Assembly: GCA_963846565.1 (NCBI GenBank)
Contig: CAWJWL010000001.1
Span: forward strand, 514,462 to 578,461
Reading direction: 5' to 3'
From: WHSW01 sp963846565
GTDB taxonomy: Bacteria > Actinomycetota > Thermoleophilia > Solirubrobacterales > 70-9
DNA: 64,000 bases
In this document: piece by piece, positions 52,023 to 61,232 of the stretch
Position numbering within the stretch: the stretch's first letter is position 1
Layout of the letters: each line of letters starts with the position of its first letter
Translations under genes and position numbers: made by a program
Notes under the pieces: model-generated
The model's input: the letters and a program-made list of their open reading frames with translations, nothing else
Told to the model about the DNA's origin: nothing
The model's database searches: none

Positions 52023-52292
52023 CTAGCGCCGGAGGCCGAGATCGGCGACGAGCGCGCGGTAGCGCTCGACGTCGGAGCGCTGCAGGTAGCGCAGCAGGCG
52101 GCGGCGCTTGCCGACGAGCATCAGGAGGCCACGGCGCGAGTGATGGTCCTTGGCGTGGTCGCGGAGGTGCTCGGTGAGCTCGTTGATGCGCTCGGTCATC
52201 AGCGCGACCTGGACCTCGGCGGAGCCGGTGTCGCCCTCTGAGCGGCCGTGCTTGCCGATCAGCTCCTGCTTCTTTTCCCTGGTGAGAGGCAT
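52023..52292 (-). CDS. rpsO: 30S ribosomal protein S15
   Basis: An 89-residue primary rRNA-binding protein of the 30S platform. The sequence has the family hallmarks TGSAEVQVALMTERI, LTEHLRDHAKDHHSRRGLL and LVGKRRRLLRYLQ. ATG at 52292 gives the standard length. pnp normally follows directly; here two redox genes are inserted between them. Confidence 0.97.
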   Translation of the reverse strand: MPLTREKKQELIGKHGRSEGDTGSAEVQVALMTERINELTEHLRDHAKDHHSRRGLLMLVGKRRRLLRYLQRSDVERYRALVADLGLRR

Positions 52293-52305
52293 CGAGGCGC
52301 AGAGG

Positions 52306-53196
52306 TTAGCGAGGCGGCGAGTACTCGGCACAGAGCGCGCGCGCCTGGTCCACGTCGCGATGCATCTGGGCGACGAGCTCCTCGACTCCCCCAAACCGCT
52401 TTTCGCCGCGCAGGCGGGCGATGAACGCGACCCGCAGGGTTTTGCCGTAGAGGTCGACGTCCTGGTCGATCAGGTACGTCTCGATCAGGACCCCGCGGCC
52501 GGTCTCGAACGTGGGCCTGACGCCGACGTTGACCGCGGCGGGGTGCCCGTCGGCGAACGCCGCGTAGACGCCGTGCCCGGGGTAGACGTAGTGCTCGTCG
52601 GGAACGATGTTCGCGGTGGGGAATCCAAGGGTGCGTCCTCGCTTGTCCCCCGAGACCACGGTCCCCTCGAGCAGGAAGGGGGCGCCCAGGCAGTCCATCG
52701 CTCCCACGAGGTCGCCCGCCGCCACCTGCGCCCGGATCCGGGTCGAGGAAACCGTCTCGCCGGTGACCTCGACCAGCGGCTCGACCCGGGTCTCGAACTC
52801 CTCGTGGGCGCGGAGCATCTCGGGATCGCCCTTCGCCTTGGCGCCGAAACGGAAGTTCTCGCCGACCGACACCTGCTTCGCGCCCAGCGTCTCGACCAGG
52901 ATGCGGTCGCAGAAGTCCTCCGCCTCGATGTGCGAGAAGCCCTCGTCGAAGGGGATGACGACCAGCTCGGAGACGCCGAGACCCTCGATCACGTCGCGCT
53001 TGATCTCGAACGGCATGATCAGCTTCGGCGCAGCCGCCGGGTGGATCACGGACACCGGGTGCGGCTCGAAGGTGAGGACGGTGTCGGCGCCCTCGATCAC
53101 CTTGCGGTGCCCGACGTGGACACCGTCGAAGGTGCCGATCGCGATCGAGCGGTCGCGACGGGTGGCGACCGGGAGCTGGGTGACCTTGATGCTCAT
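52306..53196 (-). CDS. ribF: Bifunctional riboflavin kinase/FAD synthetase
   Basis: A 296-residue enzyme that makes FMN and then FAD. The nucleotidyltransferase domain has AIGTFDGVHVGH, and the segment before TFEPHP is about ten residues shorter than in the E. coli enzyme. STRIRAQVAAGDL follows. The C-terminal kinase domain carries GRTLGFPTANI and HGVYAAF. It sits between truB and rpsO as usual. Confidence 0.95.
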   Translation of the reverse strand: MSIKVTQLPVATRRDRSIAIGTFDGVHVGHRKVIEGADTVLTFEPHPVSVIHPAAAPKLIMPFEIKRDVIEGLGVSELVVIPFDEGFSHIEAEDFCDRILVETLGAKQVSVGENFRFGAKAKGDPEMLRAHEEFETRVEPLVEVTGETVSSTRIRAQVAAGDLVGAMDCLGAPFLLEGTVVSGDKRGRTLGFPTANIVPDEHYVYPGHGVYAAFADGHPAAVNVGVRPTFETGRGVLIETYLIDQDVDLYGKTLRVAFIARLRGEKRFGGVEELVAQMHRDVDQARALCAEYSPPR

Positions 53197-53223
53197 CCGC
53201 TGCGACCCAACTCTGCCAATTCT

Positions 53224-53904
53224 TCAGCGGCGCGGCAGTCGGGCCATCGCGGCCGCGAGCTCGAGCGGTGACGCCTCGTCCGCCTCGTCGACCCCGAATG
53301 GCCCGATCCGCGTGCGGCGGAGCTCGACGCAGTACGCGTCCCCGAGATCGGCGATCAGGCTGCGCACGTAGGTTCCCGAGGAACACTCGATCTCGAACTC
53401 GGCGGTGTCCGCCTCGCGGGTCAGCTGCTCGAAGCGGTAGACGCTCACGATCCGCGGCGGCATCTCGAGCTGCTCGCCGCGGCGCGCACGGCGGTGGGCG
53501 CGTTCGCCGCGGATCTTGACCGCGGAGTAGGCGGGGGTCATCTGGCGGATCTCCCCGGTCGGCAGCTCGAGCTCGCCTGCCGGGATCACCCCGGTCTCGG
53601 TGATCACGCCGTCGCGGTCGCCGGTATCCGAGAGAGCGCCGAAGCGCGCGGTGACGCGGTAGGTCTTCGGCAGCTCCATGAAGCGGCGCTGCTCTCGCGT
53701 TGCCGCGCGCCCGAGCAGGACGATCAGGAGGCCGGTTGCGAACGGGTCGAGGGTGCCTGCGTGGCCGCCCTTGGCGGCGTGGGCGCGCCGCAGCTTCGCG
53801 ACCACATCGTGCGAGGTCGCGCCAGTCGGCTTGTCGGCGAGGACGACGAGGCCCGCGTCTGCGCCGGCAGGCCGCTCAGCCGAGTTGCTCGGCGACCTTG
53901 GCAC
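53224..53904 (-). CDS. truB: tRNA pseudouridine(55) synthase
   Basis: About 226 residues. It forms pseudouridine 55 in the T loop of tRNAs. The catalytic Asp is in GHAGTLDPFATGLL; DKPTGATSHDVV, TYRVTARFG, SAVKIRGERAH and SSGTYVRSLI confirm the family. No good ATG exists at the conserved start; the nearest is a GTG at 53904 that overlaps the last ten codons of nrnA. This start is provisional. Confidence 0.92.
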   Translation of the reverse strand: MPRSPSNSAERPAGADAGLVVLADKPTGATSHDVVAKLRRAHAAKGGHAGTLDPFATGLLIVLLGRAATREQRRFMELPKTYRVTARFGALSDTGDRDGVITETGVIPAGELELPTGEIRQMTPAYSAVKIRGERAHRRARRGEQLEMPPRIVSVYRFEQLTREADTAEFEIECSSGTYVRSLIADLGDAYCVELRRTRIGPFGVDEADEASPLELAAAMARLPRR

Positions 53905-54868
53905 GCAGGTAGGCGACCAGCTCCGTGTAGGAGAGGTCGGTGCCGAAGCCGGCGGCGCGCCGGTGCCCTCCGCCGCCGTGCTCTCGCGCGATCGCGGAGA
54001 CGTCGACGGCGCCGTCGGTCGAGCGGAGGCTGACCTTCCGCGCCGCGCGCCCACCGTCGGTCTTGTCGCGGATCATCGCCGCGACAGCCGTCCCTTCGAG
54101 CGAGCGGAGGAAATCGATGATCCCCTCGGTGAGGACCTCGCTCGCGCCGGTCGCCTCGTAGTCGGCGTCGCCGATGTACGTGACCGCGAGCCGGCCGTCG
54201 TCGAAGCGCTCGATCTTCTCCAGCGCCCGCCCGATCAGGCGCAGCTTCTGAGGCGGGACGCGCTCGTAGAGGCGGCGGTAGGTGTCGGCCACGTCGACCC
54301 CGGCCTCGATCAGCTCCGCGGTCATCCGGTGAGTCTCGGCGCGGGTGTTCTCGTACATGAACTTGCCCGTGTCCGTGACCACGCCGACGTAGAGAGCAGA
54401 CGCGATCTCGGGCGTGATCTCCGCCCCGAGCCGGTTCGCCGCCTCGTAGACGATCTCCGCCGTGCACGACGCCTCTGTGTCGATGACGTTGACGCTGCCG
54501 AACCGCGTGTTGTCGTGGTGATGGTCGATGTTGAGGACCTTCGCCCCGTCGCGCTTCAGGAACTCGACCGGCATCCGGTCGATGTTGCCGCAATCCAGGA
54601 AGACCAGGGTCCGGTCGACGACGTCCGCGGGCGGCTCATGGAAGACCTCCTCGAGCGGCAGGAAGCGGTACTCGATCGCGAGCGGAAACTCCTTCGCGGC
54701 CAGGAACATCACCGAGTCCTTGCCGAGCTGCTCGAGGATCTGATGCATCGCGAGCAGCGACCCGAGGGCGTCGCCGTCGGGGCCCTCGTGAGTGGTCAGC
54801 AGGAAGCGCTCGCCGGCGCGGATCTCATCGACGAGCTCGTCGAGCGCCGTGGTCGTCGCCGGGTTCAT
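53876..54868 (-). CDS. nrnA: Bifunctional oligoribonuclease/pAp phosphatase (DHH family)
   Basis: A 330-residue DHH/DHHA1 phosphoesterase that degrades short RNA oligonucleotides and 3'-phosphoadenosine-5'-phosphate. Motifs are HEGPDGDALGS, FLDCGN, NIDHHHDN and the DHHA1 GGGGHRRAAGF. Its ATG overlaps the rbfA stop (ATGA). The rbfA-nrnA-truB order matches other actinobacteria. Confidence 0.93.
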   Translation of the reverse strand: MNPATTTALDELVDEIRAGERFLLTTHEGPDGDALGSLLAMHQILEQLGKDSVMFLAAKEFPLAIEYRFLPLEEVFHEPPADVVDRTLVFLDCGNIDRMPVEFLKRDGAKVLNIDHHHDNTRFGSVNVIDTEASCTAEIVYEAANRLGAEITPEIASALYVGVVTDTGKFMYENTRAETHRMTAELIEAGVDVADTYRRLYERVPPQKLRLIGRALEKIERFDDGRLAVTYIGDADYEATGASEVLTEGIIDFLRSLEGTAVAAMIRDKTDGGRAARKVSLRSTDGAVDVSAIAREHGGGGHRRAAGFGTDLSYTELVAYLRAKVAEQLG

Positions 54869-55248
54869 GTCTCCTCCCCCGCCTCGTCGGCCTCGTCCTC
54901 GGCCTCGAGCAGCTGCGACAGCCGGACGGCGCGCTCGGGTCCCTCGTCGTAGGAGAAGCTGAGCGTCGGCGTGTACTTGATCCGCGTCTCGCGGGCGATC
55001 GCCGACTGGAGCACGCCGTGGGCGGAGCGGAGCGCCGCGAGCGTCGCCTCGCGCTCCTCCTCGTCGCCGAGCACGCTGATGTACACGCGCGCCGAGCGCA
55101 GGTCCGGGCTGGTGTCGACTTCAGTGACGGTCACAAAACCGATTCTCGGGTCCTCGAGGTCGGCGCTGATCGCCGACCCGACGGCCTTGCGCATGGCCTC
55201 ATTGATGCTCCGCATCCGCTCTCCAACCACGGCCAGAGGAACATACAT
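54865..55248 (-). CDS. rbfA: 30S ribosome-binding factor A
   Basis: About 127 residues. It is a cold-shock-related 16S rRNA processing factor with a KH-like fold. Recognisable text is MRSINEAMRKAVGSAI, LEDPRIGFVTVTEVDTSPDL and ARVYISVLGDEEER. The acidic tail (EAEDEADEAGEE) is common in this group. ATG at 55248 gives a usual N terminus. Confidence 0.92.
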   Translation of the reverse strand: MYVPLAVVGERMRSINEAMRKAVGSAISADLEDPRIGFVTVTEVDTSPDLRSARVYISVLGDEEEREATLAALRSAHGVLQSAIARETRIKYTPTLSFSYDEGPERAVRLSQLLEAEDEADEAGEET

Positions 55249-55273
55249 GGAGGCCCTAAACGGCAGCCCGCGT

Positions 55274-55591
55274 CTAATCCCGGATGTCGGACAATGTGCG
55301 GAGATCGCGCTCAAACCTGCACCCATCCGGACAACGCGCGTCGACGAACCGCTGCAGCTCGTCCGCGCGCGCGGCGGTGTCAGGGCCGCCGACGAGCGCG
55401 CAGAGCAGCACCGCACGATTGCGGACGTCATGGTCGGCCACCTCGGAGACGGCGCAGCCGAAGCGCTGGCGGAGCTGCGCGGTCAGGGACTTCACCACTC
55501 GCCGCTTCTCCTTCAGGCTCACCACGTGGGGTAATGCGAGGTTCGCTTCGATCAGGCAGATGTAGGCGGCCACCGTCCCCAGGGTAGGCAT
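55274..55591 (-). CDS. DUF503 family protein (YlxP-like)
   Basis: A 105-residue conserved protein normally found between infB and rbfA. The family pattern is seen in AAYICLIEANLALPHVVSLKEKRRVVKSL and FGCAVSEVADHDVRNRAVL. It has been linked to ribosome assembly in Bacillus, but the exact role is unsure. Here it is separated from infB by an opposite-strand secreted protein gene. Confidence 0.88.
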   Translation of the reverse strand: MPTLGTVAAYICLIEANLALPHVVSLKEKRRVVKSLTAQLRQRFGCAVSEVADHDVRNRAVLLCALVGGPDTAARADELQRFVDARCPDGCRFERDLRTLSDIRD

Positions 55592-55644
55592 CCGCCCCCA
55601 TTCGCAGACCGTGCGCTTACACTGGGCATGCGGGGGACTTCAAG

Positions 55645-57312
55645 GTGCCATTCGGAAAATCAGCGTTCGGCGCGGCCTGCCTCGCTTGGGTCGTCGGGCT
55701 GCTCGCGCTCGTGCCGGCCGCTCAGGCCGCCGACGACGCCCGGATCGACGGCCGGGTCCTCGGCGGAGCTGCGGCCACCCCGCTTCTCGACGCCGGAGTC
55801 AACCTGTCTCGCCTGGTCGAGCCGGGCGGTACCTGGCAGCAGGTCGGCTTCGACTGGACCGACGTCGACGGCCGCTACCGGTTCTCCGGGCTCGCGGCCG
55901 GCACGTACCGCGTGTGCGTCTCATCGAGCGAGGGGATCGGTCCCAACCCCGAGCCGCTCTACGCGCGACGCTGTTGGATCGCCGCAACCACGATCGAGAC
56001 CGCGAACGACATCGTGCTCGACGTCGATGAGGTCGTCCGGCGAATCGACGTTCGGCTGCCTACCCGTGCCCGCATCCGCGGTCACGTGACCGACCCGGAC
56101 GGGGACGCGGTGACGCAGGGTTACGCGAGGGCCTTCTGGCGGGACGAGGACGGCGACTGGGTCTTCGGCCCCTTCTCGGGGCTCCAGAGCGATGGCAGCT
56201 ATGAGCTCCGAGTCGACGCCGCCCGCGTATATCGCGTCTGCTTCCAGCCCTTCGAGTCAGTGCCCTGGGCGTCCGAGTGCTGGCAGGACGCAGTGGCGCT
56301 GCCGAGTTCGACGCCGATCCGCGGCGCGCGGCCGAACCGGATCGTTGAGGGCATCGACGCCCAGCTCGGGCCCGCGGGGCAGATCAACGGCGAGATCGAG
56401 GGCTATCCCGTCGGCACGCAGGGGTCGATCGCGATCAGCGCGGCGCGCCTGCTGGAGGGTGAGTGGTGGGCGATCGGGTTCGCCACGATCGAACCCTTCA
56501 CGAGCCCGGCCCAGTACGAGATCCGCAACCTGCCGCCGGGAGACGACTACCGCGTGTGCTTCACCTCGCAGGACTTCGAGTTCTTCCCCGTGTTCCCGGA
56601 CGAGTGCGTCGGCGGCACGCCGAACGCCGCCACGAGCACGCCCGTTCCCGCCACCGCCGGCGGGGTAACCACGGGCGCCGACGTGGAGCTCGGCTCCGCC
56701 AGCAGGCTCAGCGGCCGCGTCGGCGGAACCACGGGCCCCGTCTCGGTCCAACTGCTGACCGAGTCCGGGGATCTGATCTTCGAGCGGATGACCTTGGCCA
56801 ACGGCACCTACGCCTTCGCCGAGATCCCGAACGGCACCTACAAGCTCGCCTTCAACCGCGCCCCGGCACAGACTCGGCTCGCGGCGCGCTTCTACCGCGC
56901 AAGGCCCGAGCATCTTGGGGTCGGCGCAGCGACCCCTGTGGAGGTCGGCAACGGCGACATCGTCGCCGGGATCTCAACGGGGTTGGTCGAGGGCGGCTCG
57001 CTCACCGGCCGCATCGTCGACGGCTCGAGCGCCGGACTCGCCGATTGCCGGATCCGCGCGCAGACAGAGGACGGCTCGCTCGTCACCCGCTGGGCCGGTT
57101 CCGACGCCAATGGCAACTTCGATGTCGGCGGGCTCAGCACCGGCTCCTACCTTCTCATCGTCGACCGGCGCACCTGCGCCGGCAGCCAGGATCGCTACTA
57201 CGACGCCGAATCAGCTTCGCGGCTGACGACAAACCGGGCACGAGCCGACTCGGTCGCCGTCACGCTCGGAGACGTCACGGCCGTCTCCGGGGATCTCGTC
57301 GTCGGCGGGTAG
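55645..57312 (+). CDS. Secreted protein with repeated carboxypeptidase-regulatory/Ig-like domains
   Basis: A 555-residue exported protein (GTG start, signal peptide to about residue 29). Five or so beta-sandwich modules repeat a pattern of G-R-V/I then GRYRFSGLAAGTYRVC, GSYELRVDAARVYRVC, YEIRNLPPGDDYRVC, GTYAFAEIPNGTYKLAF and GNFDVGGLSTGSYLLIV. This is the carboxypeptidase regulatory-like (transthyretin-like) domain. Paired Cys suggest disulfides. No catalytic domain or wall anchor is visible. It lies opposite to and between infB and the DUF503 gene. Confidence 0.85.
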   Translation: MPFGKSAFGAACLAWVVGLLALVPAAQAADDARIDGRVLGGAAATPLLDAGVNLSRLVEPGGTWQQVGFDWTDVDGRYRFSGLAAGTYRVCVSSSEGIGPNPEPLYARRCWIAATTIETANDIVLDVDEVVRRIDVRLPTRARIRGHVTDPDGDAVTQGYARAFWRDEDGDWVFGPFSGLQSDGSYELRVDAARVYRVCFQPFESVPWASECWQDAVALPSSTPIRGARPNRIVEGIDAQLGPAGQINGEIEGYPVGTQGSIAISAARLLEGEWWAIGFATIEPFTSPAQYEIRNLPPGDDYRVCFTSQDFEFFPVFPDECVGGTPNAATSTPVPATAGGVTTGADVELGSASRLSGRVGGTTGPVSVQLLTESGDLIFERMTLANGTYAFAEIPNGTYKLAFNRAPAQTRLAARFYRARPEHLGVGAATPVEVGNGDIVAGISTGLVEGGSLTGRIVDGSSAGLADCRIRAQTEDGSLVTRWAGSDANGNFDVGGLSTGSYLLIVDRRTCAGSQDRYYDAESASRLTTNRARADSVAVTLGDVTAVSGDLVVGG

Positions 57313-57320
57313 GTGCCCGC

Positions 57321-59550
57321 CTACTCGAGGGTTTTCTCGACCTGCTTCGTCTCGAACGCTTCGATGACGTCGCCGACCTTGACGTCCTGGAAGGCCTCGA
57401 GCACGATGCCGCACTCCTGGCCCTCGGGGACCTCGGCAACGTTGTCCTTGAAGCGCCGCAGGGAGCCGATCCGCCCCGTCCAGACGACCGTGCCCTCGCG
57501 GACGAGGCGAACCTCGGCACCGCGGCTGACCTTGCCGTCGGTGACCTGGCAGCCGGCGATCGTGCCGACGCGCGAGGCCTTGAACAGCTCCAGCACCTCC
57601 GCCTGGCCGAGGGTCTCCTCGACCTCCTCCGGCGCGAGCATGCCTTCCATCGCCGCGCGCAGCTCCTCGGTGACCTTGTAGATCACCGAGTAGGTGCGGA
57701 TCTCGACGCCCTCGCGGTCGGCGGCGCGGCGGGCGTCCGCGAGCGGGCGGACGTTGAAGCCGATGACGACTGCGTCGGAGGCCGCGGCGAGCATCACATC
57801 GGACTCGTTGATGCCGCCGGCGGCGCTGCGGATGACGTTGACCGAGATCTCGTCCTGGGGCAGCTTGGCGATCTCGTCGAGGAGCGCCTCGAGCGAACCG
57901 GAGACGTCCGCCTTGAGCAGGATGTTGAGCTCGTTGATCGTCCCCTCCTGCGCCTTGGCGAAGACCTCGTCGAGGGTCATGCGGCGGGATTGGCGACGGG
58001 CGAGCTGCTCGGTCTTCAGCCGGTGGCCCTTCTCCTCGGCGAGCTGACGTGCGCGGCGATCGTTCTCGACCACCTCGACCCGCTCGCCCGCCTCGACCAC
58101 GCCGTCGAAGCCGAGGACCTCGACCGGGTCGCCGGGCTTCGCCGTCTCGAGGTGTGTCCCGGTGTGATCCTGCATCGCGCGGACCTTCCCCCATTGCGGA
58201 CCGGCGGCCACCGAGTCGCCGACCTTCAGCGTCCCGCGCTGGATCAGCACGGTGACGACGGGGCCGCGGCCTGGATCGAGGTGGGACTCGATCACGGAGC
58301 CGGACGCGGGCGCGTCCGGGTTGGCCCGGAGCTCCTCGAGCTCGGCGAGCAGCAGGATGTGCTCGAGCAGGTCGTCGAGGTTCTCCTTCGTCTTCGCCGA
58401 GACGTTGACGAAGATCGTCTCCCCGCCCCAGTCCTCGGGGTTCAGCCCCTGCGTCGCAAGCTCTCCCTTGACCTTGTCGGGGTTCGCCTCGGGCAGGTCG
58501 ATCTTGTTGATCGCAACGAGCATCGGCACGTCGGCGGCCTTGGCGTGATCGATCGCCTCGACCGTCTGCGGCATCACCCCGTCGTCGGCGGCGACCACGA
58601 TCACGACGATGTCGGTGACGTCGGCGCCGCGGGCTCGCATCGCCGTGAACGCAGCGTGGCCCGGGCGTGTCGATGAAGGTGATCGTCTTGCCGTTCTGGT
58701 GCACCTGGTAGGCGCCGATGTGCTGCGTGATGCCGCCGGCCTCGCCGGCGACGACCTCGGTCTCCCGGATCGCGTCGAGGAGCGAGGTCTTGCCGTGGTC
58801 GACGTGGCCCATGATCGTGACCACGGGCGGGCGACCCTTGAGGTCGGCTTCGGCATCGTCGTAGTCCGGTTCCTCGGCGACCTCTTCGGCCGCGCTGACG
58901 ACGTCGACCTTGCGGTCGAGTGCCTCGGCGAGGACCTCGATCGTCTCGTCGGTGAGCGTCTGGGTCAGCGTCGCCATCTCCCCGAGCTGCATCAGCTGCT
59001 TGATCACGTCGGCCGAACCGACGCCGAACGTCTCGGCGACCTCGCGCACGGTCGCCCCGGAGGGGACCTTGAGCACGGCCTCCTCGTGCTCGGCCGCCGG
59101 TTCGAGGGGCGGCTCTTCGAGCAGCGGACGGCGCCGGCGGCCGCCGCGGCGACGCGGCGGGCGGCGCGGAGGTGCCTGCGGCTGGTCGCGGCGGGAAGCC
59201 TGCGAGTCGATGACGACGCGGCGACGCTTCTTGCCGCCCGCCCCGCCGGCGGGAGCGGCGGGCTTCTGCGAGGGCGCCGCGGCGGCGGGTGCGGGAGCCT
59301 CGGCCTTCGGCGCCGGCTTCTCCGCCGGCGGCTCCGCGGGCTTGGTCGCCGCAGGGGCCTCCGCAGGCGCAGGGGCCTCGGCCGGGACGCCCTGGCCGTT
59401 CGCGGCCGCGAGCACCTCCAAGGCGACGCTCTCCTCGACGCTCGAGGCAGCGGCCTTGGCTTCAACGCCGGCGGCGTTGAGGGCGGCGAGAACCTCCTTG
59501 CTGGTGAGGCCCTGCGCCTTTGCGATCTCGTGAACGCGCTTCTTCGCCAC
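57321..59550 (-). CDS. infB: Translation initiation factor IF-2 (one frame break near 58661)
   Basis: About 742 residues. It brings fMet-tRNA to the 30S subunit. It has an IF2_N segment (MAKKRVHEIAKAQGLTSKEV), a Pro/Ala/Glu-rich linker, then the GTPase with MGHVDHGKTSLLD, DTPGHAAFTAM and NKIDLPE. The C-terminal domains include GTIAGCQVTDGKV. At the DTPG motif the frame breaks: a CCC run at 58660-58662 has one base too many. Since infB is essential, a sequence error is the likely cause. The GTG start overlaps the nusA TAG (TAGTG). Confidence 0.93.
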
Positions 59551-61232
59551 TAGGCCTCCGCCGGCTCCTCGGCCGGAGCTTCCCGTGACATCTCGGGCTC
59601 AGCGGGTGGGCTCACCGGCGCCTCGGGTTCGGCCACGGGCTCCGGCTCGGCGGGCTCGTCGTCGGCCTCGGGCTCATCGACCTCGGCCGCATCGTCGTCC
59701 CCAGCCGGCTCGTCAACCTCGACCGGCGCCTCGGGGCCGGGCTCGGGCGGCGTCTCGGCGACGGGCGCTTCCACGGCAGGTGCGTCCTCTTCCTCGGCGG
59801 GCGCCTCTTCCTCGGCGGGCGCCTCTTCCTCGGCGGGCGCCTCTTCCTCGGCCGCGTCGTCCGCCGGCTCCTTGTACTGGGACTCGGCCCGCTCGACGAG
59901 GCTCGAGACCTCGCCGGCGTCGGCGTCCTGATTGGCGAGGATCGCGACCTCGTCGTCGTTCAGCGTCATCACCACGGTCACCTGGTTGGTACCGAAGCGG
60001 GCCAGCGCCTGGTGGCGCGGGAGGCCGCAGTAGCGCGAACTCGGAAGGGCAGCGTTCGGGCAGCGGCGACCGCCGGAGAGGACCGCTCCGCAGCGGCCGT
60101 CGGCGACGTCCTCGCCCTCCTCGAACTCGATCTCGTCGTCCTCGGAGAACTCCGTCTGCGACTTGATGTCGACCTTCCAGCCGGTGAGCTTGGCGGCCAG
60201 GCGGGCATTCTGCCCCTCGCGCCCGATCGCCAGCGAGAGCTGGTCGTCGGGGACGATCACGGTCGCCTCCTTCGTCTCGTCGTCGACGAGGACCTCACGG
60301 ACGCGGGCGGGCGAGAGCGCCTTGGCGACGAAGCGGGCGGGCTCCTCGTTGTAGGGGATGATGTCGATCTTCTCGCCGCGAAGCTCGGAGACGACCATGC
60401 GCACCCGGGAGCCGCGGGGGCCGACGCAGGCGCCGACCGGGTCGACCCCGTCGGCGTGCGAGATGACGGCGATCTTGGAGCGGTATCCGGGCTCGCGGGC
60501 GACGCCCACGATCTCGACGAGGTCGTCGGCGATCTCCGGCACCTCGAGCTCGAACAGCTGCTTGATCAGCTCCGGGTGGCGGCGCGAGACCACGATGCTC
60601 GGGCCCTTGCCCTCGGCGGAGACGTCGGTGATCACGGCCTTGACCCGCATCCCGTGGTCGTAGCGCTCGTTCCAGACCTGCTCGGAGCGCGGCAGCAACG
60701 CCTCGACCCGCTCGCGGAGCTGGACCAGCGTGTAACGGTTGTCCGACTGCTGGATGATCCCGGTGACGAGCTCCCCGACGCGGTCCTGGTACTCGTCGAA
60801 CATCATCTGGCGCTCGGCCTCGCGGATCCGCTGCAAGATCACCTGCTTCGCCGTCTGCGCGGCGATTCGGCCGAAGTCATCTGGCGTCACGTCCCGGGTC
60901 TGGATCTGATCCTCGTACGGCGCCAGGACCTCGGGATCGAGATCGGGATCCTCGGGCTCGCGCAACTCGCCGGTCTCGGGATCGACGGTGGGCTCCTGCT
61001 CCTCGGCGACCTCGGCGAGGAGCTTCTCCTCCAGCTCCGGCGGCAGGATCAGCTCGAAGACACGGAAGTCGGCCGTCTCGCGGTCGAGATCGACGCGCGC
61101 GTACTTGGCCGCGCCCGGGCTCTTCTTGTAGGCGGACAGGAGGGCATCTTCGAGCGCCGCCATCAGCGTCTCGGCATCGATGCCCTTCTCCTGCTCGAGA
61201 CCACGCAGGGCCTCGACGATCTCACGACTCAC
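59550..61232 (-). CDS. nusA: Transcription termination/antitermination factor NusA with zinc-finger-like tail
   Basis: A 560-residue protein; most bacterial NusA are 350-500. The N-terminal RNA-polymerase-binding domain (ALLSAYKK), an S1 domain and two KH domains (DPVGACVGPRGSRV; SLAIGREGQNARLAAKLTGW) are standard. After KH2, residues about 380-406 form a Cys/His cluster (RCGAVLSGGRRC ... YCGLPRHQ, spacing C-x8-C-x10-C-x4-H) and then an acidic AEEEAP-repeat tail. Where ylxR usually follows, infB overlaps directly. The GTG start overlaps the rimP stop. Confidence 0.95.
   Translation of the reverse strand: MSREIVEALRGLEQEKGIDAETLMAALEDALLSAYKKSPGAAKYARVDLDRETADFRVFELILPPELEEKLLAEVAEEQEPTVDPETGELREPEDPDLDPEVLAPYEDQIQTRDVTPDDFGRIAAQTAKQVILQRIREAERQMMFDEYQDRVGELVTGIIQQSDNRYTLVQLRERVEALLPRSEQVWNERYDHGMRVKAVITDVSAEGKGPSIVVSRRHPELIKQLFELEVPEIADDLVEIVGVAREPGYRSKIAVISHADGVDPVGACVGPRGSRVRMVVSELRGEKIDIIPYNEEPARFVAKALSPARVREVLVDDETKEATVIVPDDQLSLAIGREGQNARLAAKLTGWKVDIKSQTEFSEDDEIEFEEGEDVADGRCGAVLSGGRRCPNAALPSSRYCGLPRHQALARFGTNQVTVVMTLNDDEVAILANQDADAGEVSSLVERAESQYKEPADDAAEEEAPAEEEAPAEEEAPAEEEDAPAVEAPVAETPPEPGPEAPVEVDEPAGDDDAAEVDEPEADDEPAEPEPVAEPEAPVSPPAEPEMSREAPAEEPAEA

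Noticed and set aside
58655..58670. Programmed frameshifting in infB
   Set aside because: There is no slippery heptamer with downstream structure of the known kind, and the shift falls inside the invariant DTPGH motif. One surplus C explains it.
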